Below are positions 1 to 9,121 of a stretch of DNA of 64,000 bases, in pieces. The DNA is from Pseudidiomarina terrestris. Its GTDB lineage: Bacteria; Pseudomonadota; Gammaproteobacteria; Enterobacterales; Alteromonadaceae. The position numbers and the translations under genes were made by a program. The stretch is taken from assembly GCF_030466405.1 (NCBI RefSeq), contig NZ_JAGGJF010000004.1, positions 1 through 64,000 of the forward strand, in the 5' to 3' direction. The notes beneath the pieces were generated by a model. It searched no databases. It worked only from the letters and a program-made list of their open reading frames with translations, and was not told the DNA's origin. Positions within the stretch are counted from its first letter, which is position 1; every line of letters begins with the position of its first letter.

Positions 1-116
1 CTGGCGGCAATAGCGAAGTGGAACCACCTGATCCATTCCGAACTCAGTAGTGAAACGCTTCAGCGCCGATGGTAGTGTGGGGCTTCCCCATGTGAGAGTA
101 GGACACCGCCAGGCTT
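1..116 (+). rRNA. rrf: 5S ribosomal RNA, nearly complete
   Basis: The stretch has the bacterial 5S pattern: a 5' arm ctggcgg pairs with the 3' arm ccgccag, the conserved core includes ccgaactcag and gtgaaac, and the gatggtag and gagagtagg segments follow. Compared with the E. coli 5S as I remember it, about the first two or three bases lie before the window. It is the last gene of an rRNA operon entering from the left. The 3' end at about 116 is set by the closing stem and may be off by a base or two. Confidence 0.95.
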
Positions 117-128
117 TAATTATCGAAG

Positions 129-158
129 AGCCCTCAGCTAACGCTGGGGGCTTTTTTT
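129..158 (+). terminator. Intrinsic terminator of the rRNA operon
   Basis: A ten-pair stem (129-138 with 143-152, one G-U pair) closes a taac loop and is followed by seven T. It lies directly after 5S rRNA and is the expected end of the rRNA transcript. Between here and 320 I see no further feature. Confidence 0.88.
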
Positions 159-320
159 ATGCCCGCCTTTTTATAGCAGATGTCTTACGGATCTAGCCTT
201 TGGTAACTTTCGATCAAGACCGGCTATAGCTGTGTGAAACTCACCACTTTATAGTCTTTTCTCTCAATATCGACTTATCGCTATCTAAATAAATTCAATT
301 AAAACAGCATGATAAATAAC

Positions 321-336
321 TGGCACGGTTCTTGTA
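321..336 (+). promoter_or_regulatory. Sigma-54 (RpoN) promoter
   Basis: The sequence TGGCACGGTTCTTGTA fits the -24/-12 consensus TGGCACR-N4-TTGCW with one difference (TTGTA for TTGCA). The GG at 322-323 and the GT at 334-335 are ten bases apart, the invariant spacing. Transcription would begin near 347, about 24 bases before the start codon of the small membrane protein. A sigma-54 promoter needs an enhancer-binding activator; I could not identify its upstream binding site in 159-320. Confidence 0.8.
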
Positions 337-370
337 TTACTTTAGTAGCAACATCTTGAAGTGATACTTA

Positions 371-694
371 ATGGAGAACGTCATGGGAAACAAATCGACC
401 TGGTTATGGGTCATTGCCGCAGTCATCGGCCTGGCCTTGTTCGGCGACGAGGTGCTTGGTCTGCTTGGTGCGATTATCGGGCTTATTGTAAGTATCGGTA
501 TCACCGGATTGGTTATGCTGGCGATTGCGATTGGTGCTTTTGCCTTAGTCGTCATGGTTGGCGGTAGCATCGCTGTTGCCCTAATTGTCTCAGCGGTTGC
601 GCTGGTGGCGGTGCTATTCAGTTGGCTATGGCCTTACCTGTTATTACTGGGGATCCTGTACTTATTGGTTCGAAAACGCCCTAAAGCTGTGTAG
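371..694 (+). CDS. Small multi-span membrane protein, possible PspG-like phage-shock protein
   Basis: This 107-residue protein is almost entirely hydrophobic, with about four membrane segments between residues 9 and 100 and a short basic end (RKRPKAV). It contains no catalytic motif. The gene stands alone behind a sigma-54 promoter at 321-336. In enterobacteria the small membrane protein PspG is made from a sigma-54 promoter under PspF, and the C-terminal half here (a run of Leu/Ile around WPYLLLL before basic residues) resembles PspG in style. E. coli PspG is shorter, about 80 residues, so the assignment is tentative. A second in-frame ATG at 383 gives a protein four residues shorter. Confidence 0.7.
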   Translation: MENVMGNKSTWLWVIAAVIGLALFGDEVLGLLGAIIGLIVSIGITGLVMLAIAIGAFALVVMVGGSIAVALIVSAVALVAVLFSWLWPYLLLLGILYLLVRKRPKAV

Positions 695-729
695 ACTAAA
701 AGCCTGTCAAAACCAACCAGGGTAAACCA

Positions 730-1152
730 ATGAAACAGCTCGTGGTATGTCTGGCACTGTTGCTTAGCAGTATTAGTGCCCAAGCAGAACAACTTAGCAT
801 CGACGATGCGTGGGTAAAACCCACAATTCCGGGGACAGAGAACGGTGCCGGCTATGTGGTGATCACCAATACCAGCGAAACAAGTATCACGCTTATTGGG
901 GTGACCACGGAAGCGGCGCGGGCGGCAGAAGTGCATCAACATATCATGAGCGAAGACGGCATGATGAGGATGCGGCGTGTGCCCGAATTGGTGATCGGGC
1001 CTAAGGAAACGGTCACCTTTCAGCCAGGTGGCTACCACGTGATGTTTTTCGGTGTAAAATTTCCGTTTAAAGTCGGAGATGAGGTTGCTTTTCAGCTACA
1101 GTTCGCAGATGCTGACGCGTTAGAGGTGAACGCTGAAGTGCGTCCACTGTAG
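730..1152 (+). CDS. Periplasmic copper chaperone PCu(A)C
   Basis: A 140-residue secreted protein with an N-terminal signal peptide (cleavage probably after AQA, residue 19). PCu(A)C proteins bind Cu(I) in the periplasm and pass it to the CuA site of cytochrome c oxidase or to partner chaperones. The metal site is visible: His69/His71 and Met73, then Met81, 21 residues, His103-x-Met105, matching the family pattern H(M)-X10-M-X21-H-X-M with one extra residue in the first spacer. A CAGGGT ribosome site lies seven bases before the ATG. No oxidase or Sco gene is nearby, so partner genes must be elsewhere. Confidence 0.9.
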   Translation: MKQLVVCLALLLSSISAQAEQLSIDDAWVKPTIPGTENGAGYVVITNTSETSITLIGVTTEAARAAEVHQHIMSEDGMMRMRRVPELVIGPKETVTFQPGGYHVMFFGVKFPFKVGDEVAFQLQFADADALEVNAEVRPL

Positions 1153-1191
1153 TCATCAGTAACTTTTTAGAACCGCAAGGAATACCGCTAC

Positions 1192-1950
1192 ATGGCTGAT
1201 TTAAAGCTAACCAGAGTGTCGACCCTTTTAGTGTGCTGCCTGTTATCTGCACCCGTAGCTGCGGATACCGTTTTTGGTGTTTATGCAGGAGGTCAGTACT
1301 GGCAGACGGATACGTCCGGCTCCTTTGGCAGTAACAGCAATGCGCAGGAGTTCGACTTTGAGGATGAACAGCAAAAGAGCTATTACATAGCGTTTGAGCA
1401 TCCCATCCCGATGTTTCCTAACCTTAAGGTGCGTCATAACGAGCTGGTCAGCTCCGGGCAGCAAACCTTAAGCCAGGACTTCAACTTCTTTGGTACCAAC
1501 TTCAGCGCTGGCACGTCAGCTGCGTATCAAACGGATCTTACCCATACGGATTACACTTTTTATTACGAGCTGTTTGATAACGACTTACTGACGTTTGATT
1601 TAGGGCTAACGGCCAAGCGCGTAGAGGGTGAACTTGCCGTACAGAGTCAGCAACTCGTGGAACGTAGCGCCACTGATGGCTGGGTTCCGACATTATACAG
1701 TCAGCTTCGGGTCGGTATTCCGGCGACCCCGCTTACCTTTTATGGCACTGCCAACGCCGTCAGTATCGATGACTCAAAAATCGAAGATTACGACCTGGGT
1801 ATCGAGTATCGGGTCATCGAAAACCTGGCGATTGATGTGAACCTGCAGCTGGGTTATCGGGCGTTCGCAATCGAGCTTGATGATTTGGATGGCGTCTACA
1901 GTAACTTAGATTACAAAGGCCCTTATCTGGGCCTTGAACTGCACTTCTAA
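1192..1950 (+). CDS. TIGR04219-family outer membrane beta-barrel protein
   Basis: A 252-residue protein with a signal peptide ending near VAA-D (residue 25). The mature part alternates hydrophobic and polar residues with many aromatic residues, and it ends in LELHF, the terminal Phe typical of BAM-inserted barrels. The opening GVYAGGQYW and the pairs of strands that follow are characteristic of the TIGR04219 family, whose function is unknown. It probably forms a single small barrel. Its stop overlaps the stop of the convergent DUF3299 gene. An AAGGA ribosome site precedes the start. Confidence 0.8.
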   Translation: MADLKLTRVSTLLVCCLLSAPVAADTVFGVYAGGQYWQTDTSGSFGSNSNAQEFDFEDEQQKSYYIAFEHPIPMFPNLKVRHNELVSSGQQTLSQDFNFFGTNFSAGTSAAYQTDLTHTDYTFYYELFDNDLLTFDLGLTAKRVEGELAVQSQQLVERSATDGWVPTLYSQLRVGIPATPLTFYGTANAVSIDDSKIEDYDLGIEYRVIENLAIDVNLQLGYRAFAIELDDLDGVYSNLDYKGPYLGLELHF

Positions 1951-2447
1951 CCACCGTAAGGCGTTACCGTGGCCGCTTCAAGCTGGTAACCAACCACCGC
2001 CAGCTCGCCGTCGGCGCGTTCTACCTTAATCGTGCCTTCGACCCACACCGGGTTGAAGGCCTGTCGAATCGGATAGCCCTCTGGGTAAGTGACCAGCAAG
2101 ACCTGATTCGGTGGCGGTGGTGGTACGTGGATACAAGCGCCCTCGTAAGGTACCAGCAAGAACTCTGTAACCTTGCTGTCTTCCGCCTGTAACTGCACGA
2201 CAAATCCTGGAATGCGTACTTTCTGGCCATCCAGGGCTGCCACGACAGGGGCATTCAATTCAGGCTGACCCATGGCTTCAGGGTTCATGTCATAGTAAGC
2301 CTGACTGCGCACCGGTGGCGGCGTATAACCTTCCGGGATCAGATTCTTCCACTCCAACTCACGGTAATCACTGGCAGTTGCCGGATTTACCGAACTCACC
2401 GCAACTAATGCCATTGCCGCGATACTCAGAAACCAACTTTTCATCAT
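1947..2447 (-). CDS. DUF3299 periplasmic protein of the ABC operon
   Basis: A 166-residue protein with a signal peptide (MMKSWFLSIAAMALVAVS, cleavage near ATA-S). The body carries the hallmark DUF3299 segment ACIHVPPPPPNQ and a preceding PGFVVQL motif. The biochemical role of the family is unknown. I place the start at the ATG at 2447, because it forms an ATGA overlap with the permease stop and is followed at once by the signal peptide; an upstream in-frame ATG at 2495 would put extra residues inside the permease gene. It is the last gene of an ATPase-permease-DUF3299 operon, so it probably serves that transporter in the periplasm. Confidence 0.82.
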   Translation of the reverse strand: MMKSWFLSIAAMALVAVSSVNPATASDYRELEWKNLIPEGYTPPPVRSQAYYDMNPEAMGQPELNAPVVAALDGQKVRIPGFVVQLQAEDSKVTEFLLVPYEGACIHVPPPPPNQVLLVTYPEGYPIRQAFNPVWVEGTIKVERADGELAVVGYQLEAATVTPYGG

Positions 2448-3748
2448 AATTTCACCGTTAATCCATCTGCTAAAGCATTGCGATAGGCTCGCCATGCCGG
2501 ATAAAAACTCAAAATGATCGCAGCGCCTATTATCGCTGCCAGCAAGTAGATCTCACGCAGGGTCAATACACTCGCAGTCACCTGGATACCTAAGGTGTTC
2601 TGTAAAGCGTCGGCACCAAAGATGAGTACCGCATAAAGCGCGGCGGTGCCCGCAGTTGCGCCGACAATAGTGACAGCGGCTGCTTCACAGACTAATAAAC
2701 CAAGAATCGTCACCGGACCCGCACCAATAGAACGTAAGACCGCCATCTCGCGGCGGCGTTCCCGTAAACTGGCGAGCAATGTGGTGAGCATCCCCAACAG
2801 TCCCGTAATGACCACCAATACCGAGATTGTCATCAAGGCACGCTCAAACAAATTCAGGGTGCGCCAGAAGTTCTGTAGCGCCAGACCGGGCATGATGGCG
2901 GACAGTGCTTCCTCATCATAGGTATTAATGACACGCTGCAGGCGCAGGGCGTAGGCACGGTTTTCAAGACCCAGCAGTACAGCGCTTAAGGTGTAGACCG
3001 GTGGCGCTGAATGCTCATTCGCGCTTTCCTGTTGATGCTCGTGCGCGTGTTGTTCATGCGCATGCCCTTCAGCAGAATGTGTGGTCTCAACTTCCGTTGC
3101 TGGCAAGTAGTCGCCGTGCACCAACCCTTGTCCTTGCAGAGGGATGAAGACACCACGATCAATCGGTGTCCCAGTTCTGGCTAACACGCCAGCCACGGTA
3201 AACGGGTGCGCGTCATGATCACTAAAACTGATGTCCCCGGTACCGTGAGAAATGGTGAGGGGTTGGTTGATAGTTTTGCCGAGCTCTGCTGCGGCCTCGG
3301 CACCCAACACCGCGACAGTGAAGTTTGTATGGGTAGCGAAGTTGCCCCCGGACTGAAACTGTAACGATTGTTTGGAGCCATATTGGAAATGTTCAAACAA
3401 TGCATCTGTGGTGGCAATAACCGGAAACCCCTGCACACTGTCGCCCATAGCCATGGGAATATGCCAGTCGACGCCAGGCAGCTGCTGTAGGTACTGATAA
3501 CTATTCCAGTTCAGCGTATTAGACAAATTGCCGATATGAAATACGCTGCTCAGCAGAAGTTCGGTGGAGCCTGTGCGTGCGCCAACGATCAGATCAGTGC
3601 CGGAAATTGTGTTGGCGAAATTTTCCTGGGTCTGTACGCGAATACGTTCCACGCCAAGCAACAACAAGGTGCTCACCGCGATGGCGACCACCGTCAGCCA
3701 GACGCTGCCGCGACGATTCCACAGGCTCGCTAAGGCCAGTTTAAACAT
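2444..3748 (-). CDS. FtsX/MacB-type ABC transporter permease with His-rich loop
   Basis: A 434-residue permease with the MacB/LolC/FtsX plan: one N-terminal membrane span (about residues 15-33), a large periplasmic domain of some 240 residues, then three C-terminal spans with the conserved RERRREMAVLRSIGA segment between them. The periplasmic domain contains a histidine-rich stretch (about residues 224-246, seven His in 23 residues), unusual for lipoprotein or efflux members and suggestive of metal binding. The ATG at 3748 starts MFKLALASLW and overlaps the ATPase end by eight bases; an ATG at 3760 is also possible. The substrate is not known; a metal or metal-bearing protein is my inference from the His loop. 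Confidence 0.85.
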   Translation of the reverse strand: MFKLALASLWNRRGSVWLTVVAIAVSTLLLLGVERIRVQTQENFANTISGTDLIVGARTGSTELLLSSVFHIGNLSNTLNWNSYQYLQQLPGVDWHIPMAMGDSVQGFPVIATTDALFEHFQYGSKQSLQFQSGGNFATHTNFTVAVLGAEAAAELGKTINQPLTISHGTGDISFSDHDAHPFTVAGVLARTGTPIDRGVFIPLQGQGLVHGDYLPATEVETTHSAEGHAHEQHAHEHQQESANEHSAPPVYTLSAVLLGLENRAYALRLQRVINTYDEEALSAIMPGLALQNFWRTLNLFERALMTISVLVVITGLLGMLTTLLASLRERRREMAVLRSIGAGPVTILGLLVCEAAAVTIVGATAGTAALYAVLIFGADALQNTLGIQVTASVLTLREIYLLAAIIGAAIILSFYPAWRAYRNALADGLTVKL

Positions 3749-4442
3749 GGGCAGCTCCACTGGCCTGGTTCAGCTCGTGCAGCTCAATCGTGCGCGGGAA
3801 ATGTGGCGCTAAGGTGGCGTCGTGGGTGACAAATAACAACGTGGTATCCTGCGCTTCGCAGGCTTCAAACAGGAGTCGGATAAAATCGTCACGATGAGCC
3901 TGATCAAGCGCCGAGGTTGGCTCGTCGGCAATGATTAAAGCTGGACTGCCTAACAGCGCTCTGGCTGCGGCAACGCGCTGTTGCTGGCCCACGCTCAATT
4001 GGTGCGCCGGCTGCTGTTGCTGTGAGCGGCTCAGACCGAGCCGATCCAGTAAGACTTCTGCGGCAGCCTCGATGCTATGTCCTTGCAAACGATGCCGGCG
4101 CGCAGGGGCAAACTGACAGGCAAGCGTGACGTTAGCGAGCGCTGACAGGTAAGGCAGCAAGTTGAATTGCTGAAAAATATAACCGATTTCATTGGCACGC
4201 AGCCGATCGCGCTGATGTTGGCTTAATTGCGCAAGGTCATGGCCAAGCACATTCACCTGACCTGCTGCAGTGGTATGGATGCCGGCAATCAAGCTGAGCA
4301 AGGTGGATTTACCACTGCCACTGGCGCCGCGAAGCAGAACTCGTTCGCCGCGGGCGAGGGAGAGATGCGGGATGCTCAGCAGGGCAGACTGAGCACCCGG
4401 CCAGCTAAACTCGAGTCGATTTAGCTCAACACAGGTGCTCAT
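3741..4442 (-). CDS. ABC transporter ATP-binding protein (LolD/MacB class)
   Basis: A 233-residue ATPase with all ABC motifs: Walker A GASGSGKS (39-46), Q-loop in YIFQQFNLLPY (about 88-98), signature LSVGQ (149-153), Walker B LIIADEP (169-175) and switch His in FVTHD (207). The signature has V where G is common (LSGGQ), which is tolerated in the family. It is the first gene of the three-gene operon with the His-loop permease and DUF3299. It starts five bases after the ppa stop, so it may be read through from ppa. The combination resembles zinc-related Zrg-type ABC operons of Vibrio as I recall them; this is unverified. Confidence 0.88.
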   Translation of the reverse strand: MSTCVELNRLEFSWPGAQSALLSIPHLSLARGERVLLRGASGSGKSTLLSLIAGIHTTAAGQVNVLGHDLAQLSQHQRDRLRANEIGYIFQQFNLLPYLSALANVTLACQFAPARRHRLQGHSIEAAAEVLLDRLGLSRSQQQQPAHQLSVGQQQRVAAARALLGSPALIIADEPTSALDQAHRDDFIRLLFEACEAQDTTLLFVTHDATLAPHFPRTIELHELNQASGAAHV

Positions 4443-4447
4443 TCGAC

Positions 4448-4978
4448 TTACTTAGCTTGTGCGCGTTCGAATGACGTCAGGATCTCGTCTTTGGCTTCGT
4501 TCACGTCGCCCCAGCCTTCAACCTTGACCCATTTGCCACTTTCCAGCTCTTTATAGCGCTCGAAGAAATGCGTAATTTGTGCTTTTAAAAGCTCTGGCAA
4601 GTCGCTGACGTCTTTAATGTGATCGTACTCTTTGCTCAGCTTGCTGATGGGCACTGCGACGACTTTCGCGTCTTCGCCAGCTTCGTCGGTCATCTTCAGG
4701 ACGCCAACCGGGCGGCATTTGATCACAGATCCCGCTTGCAACGGATAAGGTGTCGGCACCAATACGTCAACAGGGTCACCATCCAAAGATAAGGTGTCGT
4801 TTACGAAGCCGTAGTTGCATGGGTAGAACATTGGCGTTGACATAAAACGGTCAACCCATAGCGTACCTGTGTCTTTATCGACTTCATATTTGATCGGGTC
4901 CGCATTGGCCGGGATCTCGATGATGACATTTACTTCTTCAGGCAAGTTTTTACCTGCACTCACATCACTTAAACTCAT
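4448..4978 (-). CDS. ppa: Inorganic pyrophosphatase, family I
   Basis: A 176-residue soluble enzyme, the same length as E. coli Ppa, that hydrolyses PPi to two phosphates and pulls biosynthetic reactions forward. The active-site signature DGDPVDVLV is present (around residue 66-74), with the acidic Mg-binding residues, the upstream YPCNYGF segment, and the catalytic Lys/Tyr segments toward the C terminus. The ppa-fbp-mpl neighbourhood is also found in E. coli. The ABC operon follows on the same strand after five bases. Confidence 0.96.
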   Translation of the reverse strand: MSLSDVSAGKNLPEEVNVIIEIPANADPIKYEVDKDTGTLWVDRFMSTPMFYPCNYGFVNDTLSLDGDPVDVLVPTPYPLQAGSVIKCRPVGVLKMTDEAGEDAKVVAVPISKLSKEYDHIKDVSDLPELLKAQITHFFERYKELESGKWVKVEGWGDVNEAKDEILTSFERAQAK

Positions 4979-5022
4979 GATCGTTCCTGTTTAACAAATA
5001 ATGGTGAAAAATAGGTGACTTA

Positions 5023-6015
5023 TTATACGTCGGTTGTCGTCGAATGCGAATCTTGCAAATACTCTAAGCAGGTGCTTACTTCCTGCTCTGAACCCAAGAT
5101 AACACTGACGCGTTGGTGAATATGTTCAGGTTGCACCTCAAGGATTCGTTGCTTTCCCGTATGGGCGATACCGCCCGCTTGTTCGACCAGCATCGCCATT
5201 GGGTTACCTTCGTACATGAGTCTTAACTTGAAGGGTTTGCCCGGCTTACGGCTATCGCCTGGATAGGTAAACAATCCGCCGCGGCACAGTACACGGTGCA
5301 CGTCAGCAACCATGGCGGCAATCCAGCGCATATTGAAGTTTTTACAACGGGGTCCGGTCTCCCCTGCCAGCAAGTCGTCCACATAGCGCCGCATTTGCGG
5401 CTCCCAGTGGCGGTAATTTGACATATTGATGGCAAATTCACAGGTGCTTTTCGGGATCTCGATGTCGGTGTCGGTCAGCAGGAATTCGCCCACCTTCTGA
5501 TCCAGAGTAAACATGCGTACGCCACGGCCGGTGGTGAACACCAGCATGGTTGACGGACCATAAAGAACATAGCCAGCGGCGACCTGATGGGTACCAGGTT
5601 GCAGGAACATGTCCTCACCGGTACGGCCGTCTTTCGGTGTGGGCATGATCGAGAAAATCGTGCCGACCAAACTGTTAATATCAATATTTGAGCTGCCATC
5701 AAGGGGATCGAAAGCCACCAGATACTCGCCCTCGGTCGTCCCTTCAACGATGCCTTCTTCTTCCTCAGAAGCCACTGCGCGAACGTGTGGATTCTCCAGT
5801 AAGATATCTTTCAGCAGCTGGTTGGCCAGCACATCCAGCATTTTCTGTGTTTCACCCTGAATGTTTTCGTCCAGAGTTGAACCCAGCACACCTGCTAACT
5901 CACCCTGATGGAGACGGAACGAAATTTCTTTAGCACAAATTTGTAGTGTATTTATGACTGAAAGAAGCTCTTCATCGACCTGATCACGGCGTAAAGTAGG
6001 TATTAAGCGTTGCAT
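5023..6015 (-). CDS. fbp: Fructose-1,6-bisphosphatase class I
   Basis: A 330-residue gluconeogenic enzyme that removes the 1-phosphate from fructose-1,6-bisphosphate in the cytoplasm. The metal site [13 protein letters not shown] and the acidic SEEEE cluster are present, with the substrate-binding MSNYRHWE and [10 protein letters not shown] segments. I start at the ATG at 6015 (MQRLIPTL), which has a GAGGA site five bases upstream and matches the usual N terminus; an in-frame ATG at 6111 would add 32 residues that do not look like the family. It is divergent from mpl. Confidence 0.95.
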   Translation of the reverse strand: MQRLIPTLRRDQVDEELLSVINTLQICAKEISFRLHQGELAGVLGSTLDENIQGETQKMLDVLANQLLKDILLENPHVRAVASEEEEGIVEGTTEGEYLVAFDPLDGSSNIDINSLVGTIFSIMPTPKDGRTGEDMFLQPGTHQVAAGYVLYGPSTMLVFTTGRGVRMFTLDQKVGEFLLTDTDIEIPKSTCEFAINMSNYRHWEPQMRRYVDDLLAGETGPRCKNFNMRWIAAMVADVHRVLCRGGLFTYPGDSRKPGKPFKLRLMYEGNPMAMLVEQAGGIAHTGKQRILEVQPEHIHQRVSVILGSEQEVSTCLEYLQDSHSTTTDV

Positions 6016-6170
6016 AACGTCCTCATATGGTGTGCTGCTCAAAATCGCGGCTAAGTTTACCGCAAAAAGAGGTAAAATGCCTGCAAGAATCTCCGTAAAT
6101 TGCGCCTGCATGCTACACTAGCTCCCTTTTTATTATGCACAGCACTACGATGTAACCGTTGGACGAAATT

Positions 6171-7532
6171 ATGCACATTCATATTCTTGGGGTTTGTGGC
6201 ACCTTTATGGGCGGTATCGCCGCGCTGGCCAAGGCGATGGGCCACCATGTCACGGGCAGTGACGCAGCCGTCTATCCGCCGATGAGTGATCAACTGGCAG
6301 CGCTGGGGATTGACGTTTATCAGGGCTATGATCCAGGGCAGCTGGAGCCGCGTCCTGATCTGGTGATTATTGGTAATGTCCTCAGTCGTGGTAATCCGGC
6401 GGTTGAAGCGGTGCTTAATCAACGCATCGCGTATCGTTCCGGTGCCCAATGGCTGCACGATACTTTGCTGCAAGACAAATGGGTCCTGGCGGTAGCCGGT
6501 ACCCATGGAAAAACAACCACGGCAAGTATGTTGGCCTGGATTCTGGCGCAGGCAGGCTACCAGCCAGGCTTTCTGGTCGGCGGCGTGCTGGCCAATTTTG
6601 GTTGTTCTGCACAACTCGGTGCCAGCGACTTCTTTGTAATAGAAGCGGATGAGTATGACACTGCGTTTTTCGACAAGCGTTCGAAGTTTGTCCATTACCA
6701 GCCGTCGACGCTGGTTTTAAACAACCTGGAATACGATCATGCGGATATTTTCCCGGATCTGGCCGCGATTCAGACCCAGTTCCATCATCTGATTCGCATT
6801 ATTCCCGGTCACGGTAAGATTATTTATCCGGCCAACACCAGCAGCATCGAGCAAGTGTTAGAGCGCGGGTGCTGGAGCGAGCGCGCGACCCTGGCGCCGA
6901 CGGTCGATAACATCCCTGCGGACTGGCATTACCAATTGGTTAACGCTGACGCGAGTCGTTTTATTGCCAGACATGGTGACACCGAGGCGACCGTGAACTG
7001 GGAGCTGGTAGGCGAGCATAATGCGGCGAATGCGGTGATGGCAATGGCCGCGGCCCACCATGTGGGAGTGCCTTTAGAGGTGTCTGCGCAGGCGCTGGGT
7101 GAATTTAAGAACACCAAACGGCGGCTGGAATTAGTGGGTACGCCGAACGGCATTGCGATTTACGATGATTTTGCCCATCATCCGACCGCCATCGCAACGA
7201 CCCTCGCCGGTCTGCGGGCCAAGGTTGGCGATGCCCGGATTGTCGCGGTATTGGAGCCGCGTTCCAATACTATGAAACAAGGCATTCATGCCGACAAGCT
7301 GGATGCTGCGCTCGCGGTGGCCGATGCTTGCTTTATGCTTGAGCCCGAAGGGTTAGAATGGTCTATTGCCGAGTGCGTTCCAGCAGCGACTGTGGCAACG
7401 TCTGTCGATGAACTTGCCGCGCTGCTGGTGCGTACATTAGAGCCTGGTGATCAATTGCTGATCATGAGCAATGGTGGCTTCGGCGGCTTGCACCAGCGCT
7501 TGCTGCGCGAGCTTGAACCTCAACAAAACTAA
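6171..7532 (+). CDS. mpl: UDP-MurNAc:L-Ala-gamma-D-Glu-meso-DAP ligase
   Basis: This peptidoglycan-recycling ligase joins the recovered tripeptide L-Ala-gamma-D-Glu-DAP to UDP-MurNAc. The Mur-ligase plan is visible: N-terminal Rossmann domain ([15 protein letters not shown]), central ATPase P-loop [10 protein letters not shown], then [11 protein letters not shown] and the C-terminal domain with DDFAHHPTA. The ATG at 6171 gives the conserved MHIHILG start; a TTG 12 bases earlier is less likely. At 453 residues it matches the family. Together with anmK it points to active cell-wall recycling. Confidence 0.95.
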   Translation: MHIHILGVCGTFMGGIAALAKAMGHHVTGSDAAVYPPMSDQLAALGIDVYQGYDPGQLEPRPDLVIIGNVLSRGNPAVEAVLNQRIAYRSGAQWLHDTLLQDKWVLAVAGTHGKTTTASMLAWILAQAGYQPGFLVGGVLANFGCSAQLGASDFFVIEADEYDTAFFDKRSKFVHYQPSTLVLNNLEYDHADIFPDLAAIQTQFHHLIRIIPGHGKIIYPANTSSIEQVLERGCWSERATLAPTVDNIPADWHYQLVNADASRFIARHGDTEATVNWELVGEHNAANAVMAMAAAHHVGVPLEVSAQALGEFKNTKRRLELVGTPNGIAIYDDFAHHPTAIATTLAGLRAKVGDARIVAVLEPRSNTMKQGIHADKLDAALAVADACFMLEPEGLEWSIAECVPAATVATSVDELAALLVRTLEPGDQLLIMSNGGFGGLHQRLLRELEPQQN

Positions 7533-7545
7533 CGAAGGTGGTGTG

Positions 7546-8169
7546 ATGAACGTTTCCAGTTCAGCAATAACCCTCGCGATCACGGGTGCCTCAGGTGCAC
7601 CTTATGCGATGCGTTTGTTAGAATGCCTGTTGCAACAACAGCAACAGGTGCATTTGTTAATGTCGAGCGCAGCGCGAGTGGTGTTTGCGACGGAGCTTGA
7701 CTGGCAACTGCCAGCAGCCCCACAAGCCATGGGGAACGCCCTACGCGAACGCTTTAAGGTGAGTGCCGAACAACTGCAGGTGTACGGCAAAGAGCAATGG
7801 TTTGCACCAGTGGCATCCGGCTCTGCTGCGCCCAAACGAATGCTGGTATGCCCCTGCTCAACAGGGACGCTTGCGGCGATCGCCAGTGGTGCCAGCGACA
7901 ATCTGATTGAACGTGCCGCAGATGTGGTGATAAAGGAGCGCGGACAGCTTGTTCTGGTGCCGCGCGAGATGCCGCTTTCTGCGATACATCTTGAGAATAT
8001 GCTGAAACTGGCGCGGTTAGGGGTCACCATCATGCCTGCCGCGCCAGGGTTTTACCATCAACCGCAGAGCATCGACGATTTAGTCGATTTTGTGGTGGCG
8101 CGGGTGCTTGATCACCTCGGGTTAGAGCAAACTTTGCAGCCTCGCTGGGGCTACGGAGAGGAGTCGTAA
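7546..8169 (+). CDS. ubiX: Flavin prenyltransferase UbiX
   Basis: A 207-residue enzyme that attaches a dimethylallyl group to FMN to make prenyl-FMN, the cofactor for the UbiD decarboxylase in ubiquinone synthesis. The FMN-binding opening [14 protein letters not shown] and the SSAARVVF and [26 protein letters not shown] segments are diagnostic. It starts at the ATG at 7546, 13 bases after mpl, and is probably cotranscribed with it. The ABC transporter genes follow after six bases. Confidence 0.95.
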   Translation: MNVSSSAITLAITGASGAPYAMRLLECLLQQQQQVHLLMSSAARVVFATELDWQLPAAPQAMGNALRERFKVSAEQLQVYGKEQWFAPVASGSAAPKRMLVCPCSTGTLAAIASGASDNLIERAADVVIKERGQLVLVPREMPLSAIHLENMLKLARLGVTIMPAAPGFYHQPQSIDDLVDFVVARVLDHLGLEQTLQPRWGYGEES

Positions 8170-8175
8170 TTCGAC

Positions 8176-9120
8176 ATGAAAGCTTTATCGATTAGTAATT
8201 TAAGAAAAACCTACAAAGGCGGATTCGAAGCCCTGAAAGGCATCGATCTGGATGTCGAGGAAGGTGACTTTTTTGCCTTGCTCGGTCCGAATGGGGCAGG
8301 CAAGTCGACCACCATTGGTATTATTTCATCGCTGGTCAACAAGAGCGCCGGTCAGGTGAGCGTGTTTGGCTACGATCTGGATACCCAGCTGGTCGACCTG
8401 AAGAAGCAGATCGGACTGGTGCCACAGGAATTTAATTTCAATCAGTTCGAGACCGTACGCCAAATCGTGGTGAATCAGGCCGGTTATTACGGCGTGCCAC
8501 GGCAAGTGGCGCACGAACGCGCTGAGCATTACCTCAAGCAACTGGGTCTATGGGACAAACGTGATAACGCTGCCCGGATGCTATCAGGCGGGATGAAACG
8601 TCGTCTGATGATCGCCCGCGCACTTCTGCACGAACCTAAATTACTCATTCTGGATGAGCCTACCGCTGGCGTGGATATTGAATTGCGGCGCAGTATGTGG
8701 GATTACCTCATCGATATAAATAAACAAGGCATCACCATTATCCTCACCACGCATTACCTGGAAGAGGCAGAAACCTTGTGCCGTAACATCGCCATCATTG
8801 ATCAGGGTAACATTGTAGAAAATACCTCAATCAAACGCTTATTGGCCACGCTGAACCGGGAAACCTTTGTACTGGATCTGAGCCGTGACGATGACACGCG
8901 GGTTGAGCCTGCTCTTGAGGGCTTTACCATGCGTCAGATGGACGACCATACAATAGAGGTCGATGTCGAGAAATCCCAAGGTCTGAACAAGGTTTTTGAC
9001 CAGCTCAGCGCACAGAACATTAAAGTCTTATCGATGCGCAATAAGGCCAACCGCTTAGAAGAGCTGTTTGTCGATCTGGTTGAACGTGGACGTACAGAAA
9101 AATCAGCAGCGGGAGCCTAA
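8176..9120 (+). CDS. yadG: ABC-2 type transporter ATP-binding protein YadG
   Basis: A 314-residue ATPase with Walker A GPNGAGKST (about residues 38-46), signature LSGGMKRR, Walker B LLILDEPTAGVD and the switch His in LTTHYLEEAE. With the permease that follows it forms a YadGH-type ABC-2 exporter. In E. coli the yadGH pair also lies beside the pantothenate genes. The transported substrate is not known. Confidence 0.92.
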   Translation: MKALSISNLRKTYKGGFEALKGIDLDVEEGDFFALLGPNGAGKSTTIGIISSLVNKSAGQVSVFGYDLDTQLVDLKKQIGLVPQEFNFNQFETVRQIVVNQAGYYGVPRQVAHERAEHYLKQLGLWDKRDNAARMLSGGMKRRLMIARALLHEPKLLILDEPTAGVDIELRRSMWDYLIDINKQGITIILTTHYLEEAETLCRNIAIIDQGNIVENTSIKRLLATLNRETFVLDLSRDDDTRVEPALEGFTMRQMDDHTIEVDVEKSQGLNKVFDQLSAQNIKVLSMRNKANRLEELFVDLVERGRTEKSAAGA

Positions 9121-9121
9121 C

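Noticed and set aside
6057-6695. 212-codon minus-strand frame across the fbp-mpl spacer
   Set aside because: Most of it is antisense to the conserved mpl N terminus, and it overlaps the fbp promoter region; no recognisable protein features.
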